The position numbers and the translations under genes are program-made. 44,755 nucleotides of DNA from a virus: positions 1 to 44,755 of the IMG/VR virus record IMGVR_UViG_3300044630_006279, one strand, 5' to 3'. Positions 8,569-15,283 of this stretch are shown here, piece by piece (within the stretch, counting starts at the first letter, position 1; every line of letters begins with the position of its first letter). Under the pieces are notes generated by a model, which was not told the DNA's origin, searched no databases, and saw nothing but the letters and a program-made list of their open reading frames with translations.

Positions 8569-9882
8569 ATGTCATTTGACAACAGCCGTTTAACTGAACT
8601 TCAAGGTGCAATGCGCACCAAGATGGCAGAAAACAAGACCATCGCCGACAACTTCAAAATTGAAGACGGCACCGTAGTAGTATCCGCAGAACAAAAGACC
8701 GCGTTTGATAAGAACATGGCAGACATCCGCGAAATCAAGAGCCTAGTTGAGGGTCTTGAGGCAATGCGCGATGCTGACCAATGGGCTTCACAACCACAGG
8801 ACTCAGTAGCACAGGCTTCGGCTTTCGCTTCGCAGGAAATGCAACAAGTAGTACAGTCATTTGGTCGCAAGAGCATTGGTGAGGCATTCCTTGCTTCAGC
8901 AGAGTTCAAGTCCCTTTTGGCAAGTGGTTCGGCAAACATGCCAGCACCATACAAGTCAAGCAGTGAAGTTTACAGTCAGAAAGACTTGTACTCGGCACTT
9001 CCAACTGGTACCCCAGGTTCGTTTGGAACAATCCAACGCGATGCCCTTGTTGTTCCTCCAATGCGCACCAAGCGTGTTCGTGACTTGTTCCCAAGTCGCA
9101 CCACAACTGCTGCAATCATTGAATACTTCCGCATGACCGGATTCACCAACAACGCGGCACCTGTTGCTGAGCGTAATGGTTCCGCATTTGCAGCCAAGCC
9201 ACAGTCGTCTTTCACCTTCGTTGGTGAGCAGGCTCCTGTTCGCACTTTGGCTCACTGGGAAGCCGCACACCGCAATGTTCTTGCTGATGAGCCACAACTG
9301 CGCTCAATCATTGACAACGAGTTGATGTACGGTCTCCGCTTGCAGGAAGATGCACAGATCCTTAACGGTTCAGGAACGGGCGAGAACCTTACAGGTATCT
9401 TGAACACCAGTGGCATTCAGACCTACAACTGGTCGTCGGGTTTCTACTCGGCAACCGCAGGTATGACCGACACCAAGGCAGACGCACTCCGTCGTGCCGC
9501 TACCCTCTCATTCTTGGCTTACTACGAGCCATCGGGCGTTGTATTGCACCCGAACGATTGGGAAGACATTGAATTGACCAAGGACGGCAACGGCGCTTAT
9601 GTCGTAGCAGTCTCGGTTGCAATGGGTGGCGAGCAGAAGTTGTGGAGGATCCCTGTTGTGGACACTCCTGCAATGACTGAAGGCACTGCACTTATCGGAG
9701 CATTCGGTACGGGAGCACAGATTTACGACCGTGAGTCAGCAAGCATTCGCATCAGCGAACAGCATGCAGACTTCTTCGTGCGTAACGCAATTGTGATCCT
9801 TGCTGAACAGCGTTTGGCTCTTGCAGTTAAGCGCCCAGAATCCTTCGTGAAGGTTTCGTTCAACGCGGCTCCATCAGCATAA
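8569..9882 (+). CDS. Major capsid protein, HK97 fold (437 aa)
   Basis: Forms the icosahedral head shell. The N-terminal about 100 residues are a charged, helical delta/scaffold-like segment typical of HK97-type precursors. The core contains P-V-A-E and L-N-G-S-G-T-G-E-N-L-T-G-I, the diagnostic G-x-G-T-G-x-x-x-x-G-I loop of the family, and a C-terminal R-x-x-x-x-V-K-R-P-E-S-F. Length fits the family. Start chosen at ATG 8569, because AGGAG at 8556-8560 is 8 bases upstream; the in-frame GTG at 8560 overlaps that site. Codon use is richer in G/C-ending codons than in neighbours, as expected for a very highly expressed gene. It sits between its own promoter and a strong terminator, so it is likely one separate transcript. 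No maturation protease gene is visible in the window. Confidence 0.95.
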   Translation: MSFDNSRLTELQGAMRTKMAENKTIADNFKIEDGTVVVSAEQKTAFDKNMADIREIKSLVEGLEAMRDADQWASQPQDSVAQASAFASQEMQQVVQSFGRKSIGEAFLASAEFKSLLASGSANMPAPYKSSSEVYSQKDLYSALPTGTPGSFGTIQRDALVVPPMRTKRVRDLFPSRTTTAAIIEYFRMTGFTNNAAPVAERNGSAFAAKPQSSFTFVGEQAPVRTLAHWEAAHRNVLADEPQLRSIIDNELMYGLRLQEDAQILNGSGTGENLTGILNTSGIQTYNWSSGFYSATAGMTDTKADALRRAATLSFLAYYEPSGVVLHPNDWEDIELTKDGNGAYVVAVSVAMGGEQKLWRIPVVDTPAMTEGTALIGAFGTGAQIYDRESASIRISEQHADFFVRNAIVILAEQRLALAVKRPESFVKVSFNAAPSA

Positions 9883-9893
9883 TCTAAGCAATT

Positions 9894-9935
9894 AAAAAAC
9901 CCCGCTCTGACCGCAAGGTTGGGGCGGGGTTTTTT
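9894..9935 (+). terminator. Rho-independent terminator after the capsid gene
   Basis: A-rich arm plus CCCCGC (9894-9905) pairs with GCGGGG plus T-run (9924-9935) around a loop of 18 bases. Located 12 bases after the capsid stop. Confidence 0.9.
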
Positions 9936-9960
9936 GCTTTTTGTGGGATAATGAGAACAT

Positions 9961-10722
9961 ATGAAATTCACTGACATCATTGCTGAACAACAAATACATG
10001 TTCGGGTAAAAGCAGAAAAGAAATGCCCTAAAGCGACTCAGGATATTGCGACGAACCTGAGCAACCGTGGCAAGGCAATTAAGACAGCAATGTATGGTCC
10101 GCTAAATCCTTCTGAACCTAATAACGATTATTGGGGCAAGATAGCAAAAGAATGGGATGTTGATACTGCGTCAGCAAAAAAACAACTGTGCGGAAATTGC
10201 GCTTTGTTTATACAAACCCCGTCTATGAAAGATTGCATGGAAAAGGGTGTTACTGGCGGTGAGCGCAAAGATGAATGGGAAGCAATTGATAGCGCTGGCG
10301 AACTTGGATATTGCGAAGCGTTTGATTTCAAGTGTGCATCAAAGAGGACTTGTCGCGCATGGGTTACTGGTGGTCCGATCGTTGAAGAGAAGTCTGCTAA
10401 ACCGTTGCGTGATCCAAAGGGTGGTTTAACTGCCGCTGGTCGTGCGCACTTCAATAGAACAGAAGGATCTAACCTGAAGCCCGGTGTTAAAGGCAGAGCC
10501 GACACACCAGAAAAGATGCGGAGAAAAGGTTCATTCCTAACTAGGTTTTTCACTAATCCTTCAGGACCAATGAAAGATGAAAAAGGTAAACCAACACGGC
10601 TTGCTTTATCGGCAGCCGCTTGGGGCGAGCCAGTTCCACAAAACGCAGACGATGCGAGGATGCTTGCCGCTAAAGGCAAACGAATGCTTGAACGATACAA
10701 AAACTCTAAAGAAAAGGATTAA
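9961..10722 (+). CDS. Cys-rich N-terminal domain fused to DUF6321-like domain (253 aa)
   Basis: Two parts. Residues about 25-140 hold six cysteines (C77, C80, C92, C118, C125, C131) in the pattern L-C-G-N-C ... G-Y-C ... F-K-C-A-S-K-R-T-C-R-A-W-V-T-G-G-P, which I know from uncharacterised phage proteins near head genes. Metal or Fe-S binding is likely but not shown. Residues about 150-253 begin G-G-L-T-A-A-G-R and contain R-K-G-S-F-L-T-R-F and P-T-R-L-A-L-S-A-A-A-W-G, matching the DUF6321 phage family as I remember it. The start is ATG 9961, 25 bases after the capsid terminator. Role unknown, probably virion-associated. Confidence 0.7.
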   Translation: MKFTDIIAEQQIHVRVKAEKKCPKATQDIATNLSNRGKAIKTAMYGPLNPSEPNNDYWGKIAKEWDVDTASAKKQLCGNCALFIQTPSMKDCMEKGVTGGERKDEWEAIDSAGELGYCEAFDFKCASKRTCRAWVTGGPIVEEKSAKPLRDPKGGLTAAGRAHFNRTEGSNLKPGVKGRADTPEKMRRKGSFLTRFFTNPSGPMKDEKGKPTRLALSAAAWGEPVPQNADDARMLAAKGKRMLERYKNSKEKD

Positions 10723-10724
10723 TT

Positions 10725-11126
10725 GTGGAACGATTTTGGTATGGGGCTAAGTTATTGAAAGTTGTTGACGGTGACACTGTTGAACTTATGGTTGATCTAG
10801 GTTTCAATATCCATCACAAAATGCGTGTTCGTTTGTATGGAATAAATACACCAGAGTCTCGGACGAAGGATTTGAAGGAAAAAGAATTAGGTCTAAAAGC
10901 AAAGAAATTCACTGAAGATTGGCTGACAAGTCATGAGTGGGTTTTTGTTAATACAATCCCCGACAAGAACGACAAGTACGGTCGCATTCTTGCGCGTATC
11001 TTCAGTTCTGATCAGATCAACGATCCCAAAACCGCCTGCCTAAACATAGACATCATTCAGGCTGGTTACGCTCGTGAGTACTTTGGTGTTGGCGACAAAA
11101 CATGGGCTGAATTTAAAAACAACTAA
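10725..11126 (+). CDS. Staphylococcal-nuclease-like (thermonuclease) protein
   Basis: 133 aa, GTG start with AAGGA 6 bases upstream. SNase landmarks: V-V-D-G-D-T (D15, D17), R-V-R-L-Y-G-I-N-T-P-E (R36, E44) and K-Y-G-R-I-L-A-R (R87). The catalytic Arg and Glu are kept; the usual Asp of G-I-D-T-P-E is Asn41 here, which could alter calcium binding. The family cuts DNA or RNA. No signal peptide, so it acts in the cell or virion. It overlaps the converging 52-aa gene by 4 bases. Confidence 0.85.
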   Translation: MERFWYGAKLLKVVDGDTVELMVDLGFNIHHKMRVRLYGINTPESRTKDLKEKELGLKAKKFTEDWLTSHEWVFVNTIPDKNDKYGRILARIFSSDQINDPKTACLNIDIIQAGYAREYFGVGDKTWAEFKNN

Positions 11127-11281
11127 AGTTTTGTTGTTGCCTGAAACTCGTAATACCTCAAGTCGCTTTTAAGGTAATCAATCTGTTTCTTTAGATCCGC
11201 TACCTCTATACGTAGTTTTTCTAATTCGCTATCAACCAAATGGTTAAATCCTTGTTCCGCTAAGTGGGTTTTCTCAAGCAT
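11123..11281 (-). CDS. Small coiled-coil protein (52 aa)
   Basis: A clean ATG-to-TAG frame on the minus strand in a gap of about 170 bases that otherwise holds no gene. The protein begins M-L-E-K-T-H-L-A-E-Q and carries a heptad-like stretch L-E-K-L-R-I-E-V-A-D-L-K-K-Q-I-D-Y-L. It is the last gene of the minus-strand operon, 17 bases after the oxygenase stop. Its tail overlaps the nuclease stop by 4 bases. A similar coiled coil lies at 12460-12690. No Shine-Dalgarno is obvious. Function unknown. Confidence 0.6.
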   Translation of the reverse strand: MLEKTHLAEQGFNHLVDSELEKLRIEVADLKKQIDYLKSDLRYYEFQATTKL

Positions 11282-11298
11282 CTCTACACATTAGTTCT

Positions 11299-11859
11299 TT
11301 ATTCAACTAGCAAAAAGTATGTTGAAGAGAACCTTCTTCCCTTGGTTACTGGTCTCACCCAATGCCACAAGTTTGCATCAAAGAACACACACGAATTTGG
11401 TTGAGGTTTTAGCGTAAATAGATTTTTTAATCCTTTGGTGTCAACTGTTGCTTGCTGAATCGGTGGTCTTTCAGTAGTGAAACACACTTCACCGCCCTCG
11501 TAATCATCGTTCAAGTAGTAGACAGCAGAAGCGTTTGGCGTAAAACCGATCTCTGGATCATCGGGGTAGTCTTTATTGGGGACAGAATCCTGATGATAGT
11601 CCATCCCTCTGTTATCAGAAAAATCAAGGATATTCCCACCTTTTATCTTGAGCAGTTTTCTTTGACAGTGAAGTGGGTAGAGGCTCTCAATATTTTTGCC
11701 TATAGACCAAGTTTCAATGTTTTGAAGATTAACCAAATGAGGTGTTTGCTCGCTCGTTGCACCATGCGAACTGAGAGCCTGACCAAGAACGGCATGAAAA
11801 TTTGACTCTGAAAGAAAGTTTGTTAAATAAACAAAAGGGAGAGATGCCCCATCTGCCAT
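11299..11859 (-). CDS. 2-oxoglutarate/Fe(II)-dependent oxygenase (prolyl-4-hydroxylase-like)
   Basis: 186 aa. Iron ligands H89-x-D91 in Y-H-Q-D and a distal H166 in L-W-H-W, with Arg175/176 placed to bind 2-oxoglutarate. D-D-Y-E-G-G-E is the hallmark turn of the prolyl-hydroxylase-type family. Start chosen at the ATG at 11859, where TAATG overlaps the upstream stop and GGGAAA sits about 8 bases before; the frame opens 5 codons earlier without a ribosome site. It hydroxylates an unknown substrate. The upstream FkbM-like gene makes a sugar, peptide or small-molecule target plausible. Two further oxygenases are at 20813 and 28536. Confidence 0.85.
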   Translation of the reverse strand: MADGASLPFVYLTNFLSESNFHAVLGQALSSHGATSEQTPHLVNLQNIETWSIGKNIESLYPLHCQRKLLKIKGGNILDFSDNRGMDYHQDSVPNKDYPDDPEIGFTPNASAVYYLNDDYEGGEVCFTTERPPIQQATVDTKGLKNLFTLKPQPNSCVFFDANLWHWVRPVTKGRRFSSTYFLLVE

Positions 11860-12443
11860 TACAGCGTTTCCCATCGCATCTGTTTCTTGTATACATCAGG
11901 GCTTATAACCGAAGAATCCACCCACCAATCTTCATGTATTGTTCTGGCAACAAGTGTGTAATCAAGACAATCAAGTATTTCGCGCTGTGCGTCTCTCTGT
12001 CCAGTATTTCTGAAATACATATTCGCATCATGCTCAAAGGTGATAACCGAGAATCTGTATTGAGTCAACGGTATGGTAATCAAACCAAGAAGGGTTGTGT
12101 AATGGTTCCCGTTTGGGCGTGTAGCCCTGTCGTAGCCTGTATCAATATCAACCTGTAGATAGTCAATTTGTTTTGGAAAATGATTGTTTTCAAAATACGC
12201 AATGTAGTCAAAGTTGAGAGCGTCCCCCATGCAAGGGTTAGTTCTGTTGGCAATAAATTCGTTCCTTCGTTGCTCTAGCAACTCAAACGAGACACCCTGC
12301 CAGTCATATGTTTTCTCAAGTTCATATGTGTTGCTCCCCTCTGAAGAATGGAACGCTCCAAGTTCAACATAAAAACCATTCTTTTTGTGACCGAGCATTT
12401 CAAGGACAAAAGCCTCTTGCGAACTATTCCCGCTGTATTCCAT
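11859..12443 (-). CDS. FkbM-like SAM-dependent methyltransferase
   Basis: 194 aa. The N-terminal S-Q-E-A-F-V-L-E-M-L then G-F-Y-V-E-L-G-A-F is the FkbM entry and SAM-binding loop. Y-L-Q-V-D-I-D follows mid-protein, and F-E-H-D-A-N in the second half is also typical. Family members O-methylate sugars or other hydroxyls. The gene ends in a TAATG overlap with the oxygenase, so the two products are probably made together. The substrate is unknown. Confidence 0.8.
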   Translation of the reverse strand: MEYSGNSSQEAFVLEMLGHKKNGFYVELGAFHSSEGSNTYELEKTYDWQGVSFELLEQRRNEFIANRTNPCMGDALNFDYIAYFENNHFPKQIDYLQVDIDTGYDRATRPNGNHYTTLLGLITIPLTQYRFSVITFEHDANMYFRNTGQRDAQREILDCLDYTLVARTIHEDWWVDSSVISPDVYKKQMRWETL

Positions 12444-12459
12444 GAACGAATACTAGCAT

Positions 12460-12690
12460 TTACCCCAACTTGCCAAACCTCTGAGAATGATCCCCAACGG
12501 TCTTCAGCGTAGAGCCCAAAGTTCCCTTTATCTGATCATTTGAAATCTGATTCTGTTTAACTCCGTGATCAAGACCTTGAACCTCAAGTTTCAGAGATTG
12601 TATTTCAGAGACAAGTTGTTTAATCCTTTTTTCGGTTTGCTCAATGAAACCTTCCAACTTCTCTAATATTTCATCATATTGTGAGTCCAT
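12460..12690 (-). CDS. Coiled-coil small protein (76 aa)
   Basis: Start set at ATG 12690, one base after the upstream stop and with GGAG 9 bases before it; the frame continues upstream into the neighbouring gene without a ribosome site. Residues about 5-55 form heptads (I-L-E-K-L-E-G-F-I, I-K-Q-L-V-S-E-I). No enzyme motif. Likely oligomeric; function unknown. Confidence 0.6.
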   Translation of the reverse strand: MDSQYDEILEKLEGFIEQTEKRIKQLVSEIQSLKLEVQGLDHGVKQNQISNDQIKGTLGSTLKTVGDHSQRFGKLG

Positions 12691-12691
12691 A

Positions 12692-12967
12692 TTATTTGTC
12701 TCCGTTCTTTCTTTTATCCAAGCCGTGTAATGCTTGCTCACATATTTTAGCCCACTCTTGCGGATGGTTATTTTTCACCCATTGAATGGCTATCTGTGAT
12801 CGCTTATTAGCGACAACTTGATGAAACCTAGCCTGAGATTTACCAGCACTAGTTTTCCTGTAGGCACGCATATATTCAGCGGCTGCTTGCTTGCACTCCG
12901 TGCACCTGCATTTAATGTTTGTGTAGGTTGCGTACAACCCGTGAACTATTTCTGGCTCCATGCCCAT
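12692..12967 (-). CDS. Small Cys-motif phage protein (91 aa)
   Basis: Carries H-G-L-Y-A-T-Y-T-N-I-K-C-R-C-T-E-C-K followed by a basic helix A-E-Y-M-R-A-Y-R-K. This resembles short actinophage proteins of the type H-G-x-x-x-x-Y-x-x-x-x-C-R-C-x-x-C, probably a small zinc-bound DNA- or RNA-binding fold. It overlaps the end of the deacetylase gene by 22 bases; the second ATG at 12961 is an equal alternative start. No known function. Confidence 0.55.
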   Translation of the reverse strand: MGMEPEIVHGLYATYTNIKCRCTECKQAAAEYMRAYRKTSAGKSQARFHQVVANKRSQIAIQWVKNNHPQEWAKICEQALHGLDKRKNGDK

Positions 12968-13887
12968 CCGTAAATATTGTAAAGATGTGTTTTTGCCACA
13001 TCGTCTCGTGTTGTATTTTGACCAGAGTACCCACCAGCGAGGGCAAAGATCGCCTTGCTTTCACCAATGAAATTGGATACCAACTTCTCTCTTTGTTTGA
13101 TCACTTCTTGATCAATTTCGTATGCATCCATTGGGTCAATCCCCGCATTGTATATGAACACGGTTTTGTCGGTCACTAATGGACGAGCGATTTCAAGCGC
13201 TTCTTTAATACAGTCAAGATAATCATCGTTGATACCACGAACATTGAGATAAGACCACTTTGCGTCACTTTCATAGGAATCAAAATGATTTGTGGACATA
13301 TCAATATGCTGAATAGGTGTTTGTTCGTCATTCAATGAATTGTTGAACTTGTTTAGAAAGTTCATTGTCCCACCGCCACAGTGGGCGTCAAAGTCAAGAA
13401 TGATTGGCTCAAAACCTTGCTCATGGGCGTAGATCGCCGACAAAGCAATCCCGTTGATAGTGCAGAACCCTGCACCCGAACCCATAGAAGCATGGTGGAG
13501 ACCTGACGACAAACTTCCACACCTGCCGCCACCCGATTTAACCTCATCAACCGAAGCGATCAACCCGTGCGCATGGGCACGAGCGAAAGCGTAAGTGTTG
13601 GGGCACCATCTGAAACCTTGACTTTCAGATAGAAGCCTATTGTTGTTCGTCCTAAGTGCTTCAGCGTAATTTTTAGTTAGCCAAGAATTGATTAAACCTT
13701 CGGTGACGTCCACATCGGTCTTTGCGTAAGGATCGCAGATTTCCACATTTGGGATATCTTTATGCAGTCTTAACTGTGATGGCATTTCTTGGTTTTCTTT
13801 GATCAACGCGACAATATTGTCGGATTTGCGCGATGTGTCAAAGTCGTGGGAAATGTTTGTGTAGTCGCTGTTCCAAAATACTTTCAT
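12946..13887 (-). CDS. Histone deacetylase-superfamily (arginase-fold) amidohydrolase
   Basis: 313 aa when started at ATG 13887, which follows the previous stop by 4 bases. The frame extends 14 codons into the upstream gene, but homologues begin like M-K-V-F-W here. Active-site residues are all present: the H131-H132 pair in G-L-H-H-A, zinc ligands D167 and H169 in D-F-D-A-H, D251 in N-A-G-I-D, and Y287 in A-G-G-Y. The family removes acetyl groups from lysine, acetylpolyamines or acetoin-type compounds. Presence in a phage is unusual. It lies in an operon with a protein phosphatase, so reversal of host modifications is one idea. A phage-coded Lys-rich H1-like protein (19790) is a possible substrate; that link is inference. 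Confidence 0.85.
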   Translation of the reverse strand: MKVFWNSDYTNISHDFDTSRKSDNIVALIKENQEMPSQLRLHKDIPNVEICDPYAKTDVDVTEGLINSWLTKNYAEALRTNNNRLLSESQGFRWCPNTYAFARAHAHGLIASVDEVKSGGGRCGSLSSGLHHASMGSGAGFCTINGIALSAIYAHEQGFEPIILDFDAHCGGGTMNFLNKFNNSLNDEQTPIQHIDMSTNHFDSYESDAKWSYLNVRGINDDYLDCIKEALEIARPLVTDKTVFIYNAGIDPMDAYEIDQEVIKQREKLVSNFIGESKAIFALAGGYSGQNTTRDDVAKTHLYNIYGWAWSQK

Positions 13888-13891
13888 ATTC

Positions 13892-14431
13892 TTACCAGCC
13901 ACCCTCTGTGTGCTTCTGTCGGATTTCAAGAAGGGTTGTCCCTAGATTGAAATACTTGTCAAGGTGTTTTACGATAAGGATGTTGGGTGCGAATGTTCGC
14001 TTAAATCCATGACCAAAGACACTGCTTTCGTTTGGGTGATTTTGTTGTAGTTGCAGGAATGCTTCCAAAGGTTCTTCACCGTTTGCGATTGCCACCCCCC
14101 ATGCTGTTGCCGTAGAGCGGGAAATACCTGCATGGCAGTGAACCAAGAGTTTTGGAACCCCTGCACCAAACTCAATGAGTTCTGCAACATTTTCATATGA
14201 TGGTCCACCGTTGTTTTCAAACATGGTGTCGTGGAATTCAACGACTTTATGTATTGGGTGTCTGAATTCGCTGACTTCCCGTTTAGATGGTCCTGCTGTA
14301 ATTACTGCGTCAAAGTCACGGCAGTTCAACTGTGCTTCCTTGAGGTTCATTACGGTAGGTAATTCGGTGATTAGTGATGTTTTAGGTATGTTTATATTAT
14401 CCATACCGTAAGTGTAGTGCGCCTCATTCAT
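13892..14431 (-). CDS. Protein tyrosine / dual-specificity phosphatase-like
   Basis: 179 aa from ATG 14431. The P-loop signature is H-C-H-A-G-I-S-R (C99 nucleophile, R105), with S-R-S-T after it. A candidate general acid D68 sits in E-F-H-D. These match small dual-specificity phosphatases of the HCx5R class. First gene of the minus-strand operon; a TATAAA box near 14459-14464 (minus) and GGGTGGG 8 bases before the ATG support this start. In-frame alternatives are GTG 14473 and ATG 14404. The target may be a phosphoprotein, RNA 5' end or phospho-sugar. Confidence 0.8.
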   Translation of the reverse strand: MNEAHYTYGMDNINIPKTSLITELPTVMNLKEAQLNCRDFDAVITAGPSKREVSEFRHPIHKVVEFHDTMFENNGGPSYENVAELIEFGAGVPKLLVHCHAGISRSTATAWGVAIANGEEPLEAFLQLQQNHPNESSVFGHGFKRTFAPNILIVKHLDKYFNLGTTLLEIRQKHTEGGW

Positions 14432-14496
14432 TATTACAACCCACCCGTAGAGCCCATTTATACACAATGTCACGGTATATTTTTACGAAATTAGGG

Positions 14497-14525
14497 TTGC
14501 TTTATCTTGAAGCCTTAGTTATTAT
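14497..14525 (+). promoter_or_regulatory. Promoter for the 80-aa gene
   Basis: TTGCTT at 14497-14502, 17 bases, TATTAT at 14520-14525 (5/6 to consensus), within TTAGGGTTGCTTT. This context is shared with the promoters before the capsid gene and the H1-like gene. The divergent operon starts on the other side. Confidence 0.6.
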
Positions 14526-14569
14526 CTAATTATTAATTAAGTAACCACTAGACACAAATAGGAGCCACA

Positions 14570-14812
14570 ATGGCAACAACATATGAGCAAATGAAGAACA
14601 AACTAGGTGTAACCCGAGGAAGGAAGCCACTACCCGTTGAGGAACGCAACCGACGCGCAGAAGCCCGCAGGGTTGAGGCAAAGCGCAAACTAGAGGCAAA
14701 GCGTCGTGCATCGTTCGTTCTACAGATTCGCTACAAGGATGAGTTTGATGCAGTTTTTGCAGAAGAAATGAAAGTTCTACAACAGGAGAACAAGTTCGCA
14801 CCCAAAAATTAA
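14570..14812 (+). CDS. Small, very basic hypothetical protein (80 aa)
   Basis: Good ribosome site AGGAG about 7 bases before ATG 14570, own promoter and own terminator, so a single-gene transcript. The middle is a long Arg/Glu/Ala/Lys helix (E-E-R-N-R-R-A-E-A-R-R-V-E-A-K-R). It looks like a nucleic-acid-associated helix; no family recognised. Strong expression signals suggest the product is abundant. Confidence 0.75.
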   Translation: MATTYEQMKNKLGVTRGRKPLPVEERNRRAEARRVEAKRKLEAKRRASFVLQIRYKDEFDAVFAEEMKVLQQENKFAPKN

Positions 14813-14829
14813 ATACATGGGTCACAGGT

Positions 14830-14847
14830 CTATGCCCCCTCGCATAG
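14830..14847 (+). other. Hairpin CTATGC/GCATAG upstream of the terminator
   Basis: Perfect 6-bp inverted repeat (14830-14835 and 14842-14847) with a C-rich loop, 3 bases before the terminator. It might be a processing or protein-binding hairpin; significance unproven. Confidence 0.35.
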
Positions 14848-14850
14848 AGA

Positions 14851-14876
14851 GAAGGAGCGCCGAAAGGCGCTCCTTC
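14851..14876 (+). terminator. Strong intrinsic terminator
   Basis: 11-bp perfect stem GAAGGAGCGCC / GGCGCTCCTTC with a GAAA tetraloop, followed by TTC. It ends the 80-aa gene's transcript. Confidence 0.85.
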
Positions 14877-14916
14877 TTCATGTAAACGGTCAGCATGGTG
14901 CGGGGTACACTTGTTT

Positions 14917-15210
14917 ATGCCTGAATATATATATGGTGACATAGAGTTCTTGAGGGCTTCCACTGAACCATGCATAGTTTGCGGTGACCCAAGCGGTAAC
15001 TGTGTGCCCGATAATCACAAACCACCAACAAGGATATTTGGTCTTGGACTGTTCAACTCCCTAGACGGTAAACAAACATTCAGAGTTGAAGAAGATTTTT
15101 TTATGCCCGAAGAAGTATCACCGGGAGTTTTCACAAAGGTGAGAAAATTTGCTGTTGGTCAAGTAATACCCTTAGAAGAAGCACGAAAATATAACCTTAC
15201 TAGTAATTAG
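14917..15210 (+). CDS. Small zinc-motif hypothetical protein (97 aa)
   Basis: Contains E-P-C-I-V-C-G-D-P-S-G-N-C-V near the N-terminus, a Cys cluster (C-x2-C-x6-C) known from short uncharacterised actinophage proteins, followed by beta-rich sequence. The start is ATG 14917 or TTG 14911; CGGGG lies upstream of both. Likely metal-bound; role unknown. It precedes the reductase gene but is separated from it by a promoter-like stretch. Confidence 0.6.
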   Translation: MPEYIYGDIEFLRASTEPCIVCGDPSGNCVPDNHKPPTRIFGLGLFNSLDGKQTFRVEEDFFMPEEVSPGVFTKVRKFAVGQVIPLEEARKYNLTSN

Positions 15211-15213
15211 GAT

Positions 15214-15242
15214 TTTACTTAAAACCCTTGGTGCTGTAATAT
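15214..15242 (+). promoter_or_regulatory. Candidate promoter of the ribonucleotide reductase operon
   Basis: TTTACT at 15214-15219, 17 bases, TAATAT at 15237-15242, giving a leader of about 35 bases. An overlapping TATAGT at 15240 is an alternative -10. Confidence 0.4.
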
Positions 15243-15283
15243 AGTTCTCTGCCTAAATTGCAACTACACCGAAAGAGAACAAA

